A stretch of 64,000 bases of DNA, from contig SCOI01000009.1 of the NCBI GenBank assembly GCA_005503085.1, forward strand, positions 62,001-126,000, given 5' to 3'. Both the position numbers and the translations under genes were made by a program. Positions within the stretch are counted from its first letter, which is position 1, and each line of letters begins with the position of its first letter. The stretch comes from Burkholderiales bacterium C2 (GTDB taxonomy: Bacteria; Pseudomonadota; Gammaproteobacteria; Burkholderiales; Burkholderiaceae_C). This document shows, in pieces, positions 63,201-64,000 of this stretch. The notes beneath the pieces are model-generated. The model did no database searches and was not told the origin of the DNA. It was given only the letters and a program-made list of their open reading frames with translations.

Positions 63201-63850
63201 GTTTCCCAGTGATCGTCATCGGCGCTGGTGGTCATGCGACCGTCGTCGCGGACGCCTTGCTCGCTTCCGGGGTTGAGGTGCTAGGATTCACCGATCCGTT
63301 ACCGGCCCTGGGTGGCGAGCGGCGCTGTGGGCTGCCGATCCTGGGCGACGATGGCATCCTTGCCGAACATGATCCTGCAGCAGTCAGACTGGCGAACGGT
63401 ATAGGCAGCACACGCGCCAACGATGCGACCAGCTTGCGCGTACGCGTGCAGACCCATCTGGAGTCACGGGGCTGGCGTTTCGTCACGGTCTGCCATCCGG
63501 CCGCCATAGTTTCCCCATTCGCGCAGTTAGGGGAGGCTTGCCAGATCATGGCGGGCGCGGTGGTCCAGCCGAACGCGTCTGTAGGCAAGGGCGCGATTGT
63601 CAATACCGGCGCAGTGGTCGAACATGACGTTTCTTTGGCCGACTGGACCCATGTCGCGCCGCGCGCGGTCGTCTGCGGCGATGCGCGTGTCGGTCCCGGC
63701 TGCCACATTGGCGCAGGAGCGGTCATCCGCCACAGCGTGAGCCTGGGCGCGGACGTCGTCGTTGGCATCGGTGCCGCTGTGGTCAAGGACCAGTCTGCGG
63801 CGGCAATCTTGGCGGGCGTACCAGCCCGCAAGTTGGATCGGAAAACATGA
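63197..63850 (+). CDS. legH: LegH/NeuD/PglD-type sugar O/N-acetyltransferase
   Basis: This 217-residue protein has an N-terminal sugar-binding Rossmann part (VIVIGAGGHATVVADALLAS) and a left-handed beta-helix of hexapeptide repeats. The latter has VNTGAVVEHDVSLADWTHVA with the presumed catalytic His, then HIGAGAVIRHSVSLGADVVV. PglD-type enzymes N-acetylate the C4 amine of UDP-linked sugars; in this operon it would acetylate the LegC product. It overlaps legI and the next gene by four bases each. Confidence 0.87.
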   Translation: MSFPVIVIGAGGHATVVADALLASGVEVLGFTDPLPALGGERRCGLPILGDDGILAEHDPAAVRLANGIGSTRANDATSLRVRVQTHLESRGWRFVTVCHPAAIVSPFAQLGEACQIMAGAVVQPNASVGKGAIVNTGAVVEHDVSLADWTHVAPRAVVCGDARVGPGCHIGAGAVIRHSVSLGADVVVGIGAAVVKDQSAAAILAGVPARKLDRKT

Positions 63851-64000
63851 AAGACTGGGAAAGCGCCCTGGTGGGGCCGAACACCTCCTTGCGAGAGGCA
63901 CTTGAGACCATCGACCGCACCGGCGCTCAGGCAGTGCTGGTCGTGGATGCTGAACGCCGCCTTCTCGGCACGCTGACCGATGGCGATGCACGCCGTGGGC
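63847..64000 (+). CDS. CBS-domain sugar nucleotidyltransferase, N-terminal part (PtmE type)
   Basis: The visible 51 residues read MKDWESALVGPNTSLREALE then TIDRTGAQAVLVVDAERRLL and GTLTDGDARRG. This is the opening CBS domain seen in PtmE/LegX-type glucosamine-1-phosphate guanylyltransferases, which supply GDP-GlcN for legionaminic acid. The nucleotidyltransferase domain lies beyond the window, so the call rests on the CBS part and operon context. Confidence 0.7.
   Translation, partial: MKDWESALVGPNTSLREALETIDRTGAQAVLVVDAERRLLGTLTDGDARRG

Overview
The window looks like a chromosomal segment of a high-GC betaproteobacterium of the order Burkholderiales, probably near Roseateles, Pelomonas or Paucibacter. 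The signs are the gene order fabF-rpoE-rseA-degP-lepA-lepB-rnc-era-recO-pdxJ-acpS-nagZ, a Fur-boxed hemP, PEP-CTERM proteins and an EPS-associated MarR-type regulator. Assignment is from gene content and protein motifs only.

Layout. 1-8650: iron and surface genes: bacterioferritin (partial), hemP with a DUF2325 gene behind a Fur box, then a large TonB-dependent receptor flanked by two choice-of-anchor A PEP-CTERM proteins, with rnk and a glutamine amidotransferase. 8700-10610: a small decayed accessory island, bounded by imperfect 36-bp direct repeats. It holds a recombinase remnant, a HipA-like remnant, an IS1595-type transposase remnant and an apparently intact Phd/RelE toxin-antitoxin pair. 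10640-15120: a UGT-like glycosyltransferase, then a Fur-boxed siderophore receptor coupled to a PepSY membrane protein. 15136-25223: a kdp potassium operon (small ORF-kdpF-A-B-C-porin-corA-kdpD-kdpE) with a putative KdpE box upstream and a CorA magnesium transporter and TorF-type porin embedded in it.

25280-40193: sppA, a Rieske protein, a HAD phosphatase and rluC, divergent from rne (RNase E), which has a leader of about 630 bp with two strong hairpins. Then comes the run nagZ-acpS-pdxJ-recO-era-rnc-DUF4845-lepB-lepA. 40194-50570: a probable small RNA between lepA and degP, the sigma-E group (rpoE, rseA, degP, with no rseB), a small membrane protein, and the fatty acid block fabF-acpP-fabG-fabD-fabH-plsX-rpmF-yceD. 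50609-53503: maf, an RsmI-like methylase and an rhlE-type helicase.

53513-64000: a surface polysaccharide locus with a WecA-type initiating transferase, a Wza-type exporter, a Wzz-type chain-length protein, an EPS MarR regulator, and a tightly overlapping legB-legC-legG-legI-legH-ptmE cassette. The cassette predicts a legionaminic-acid-type nonulosonic sugar; ptmE is cut by the window edge.

The best candidates for something undescribed are the putative small RNA at 40299-40363, the rne leader hairpins, the 32-codon ORF ahead of kdpF, the receptor flanked by two PEP-CTERM proteins, and the potassium/magnesium composite operon.
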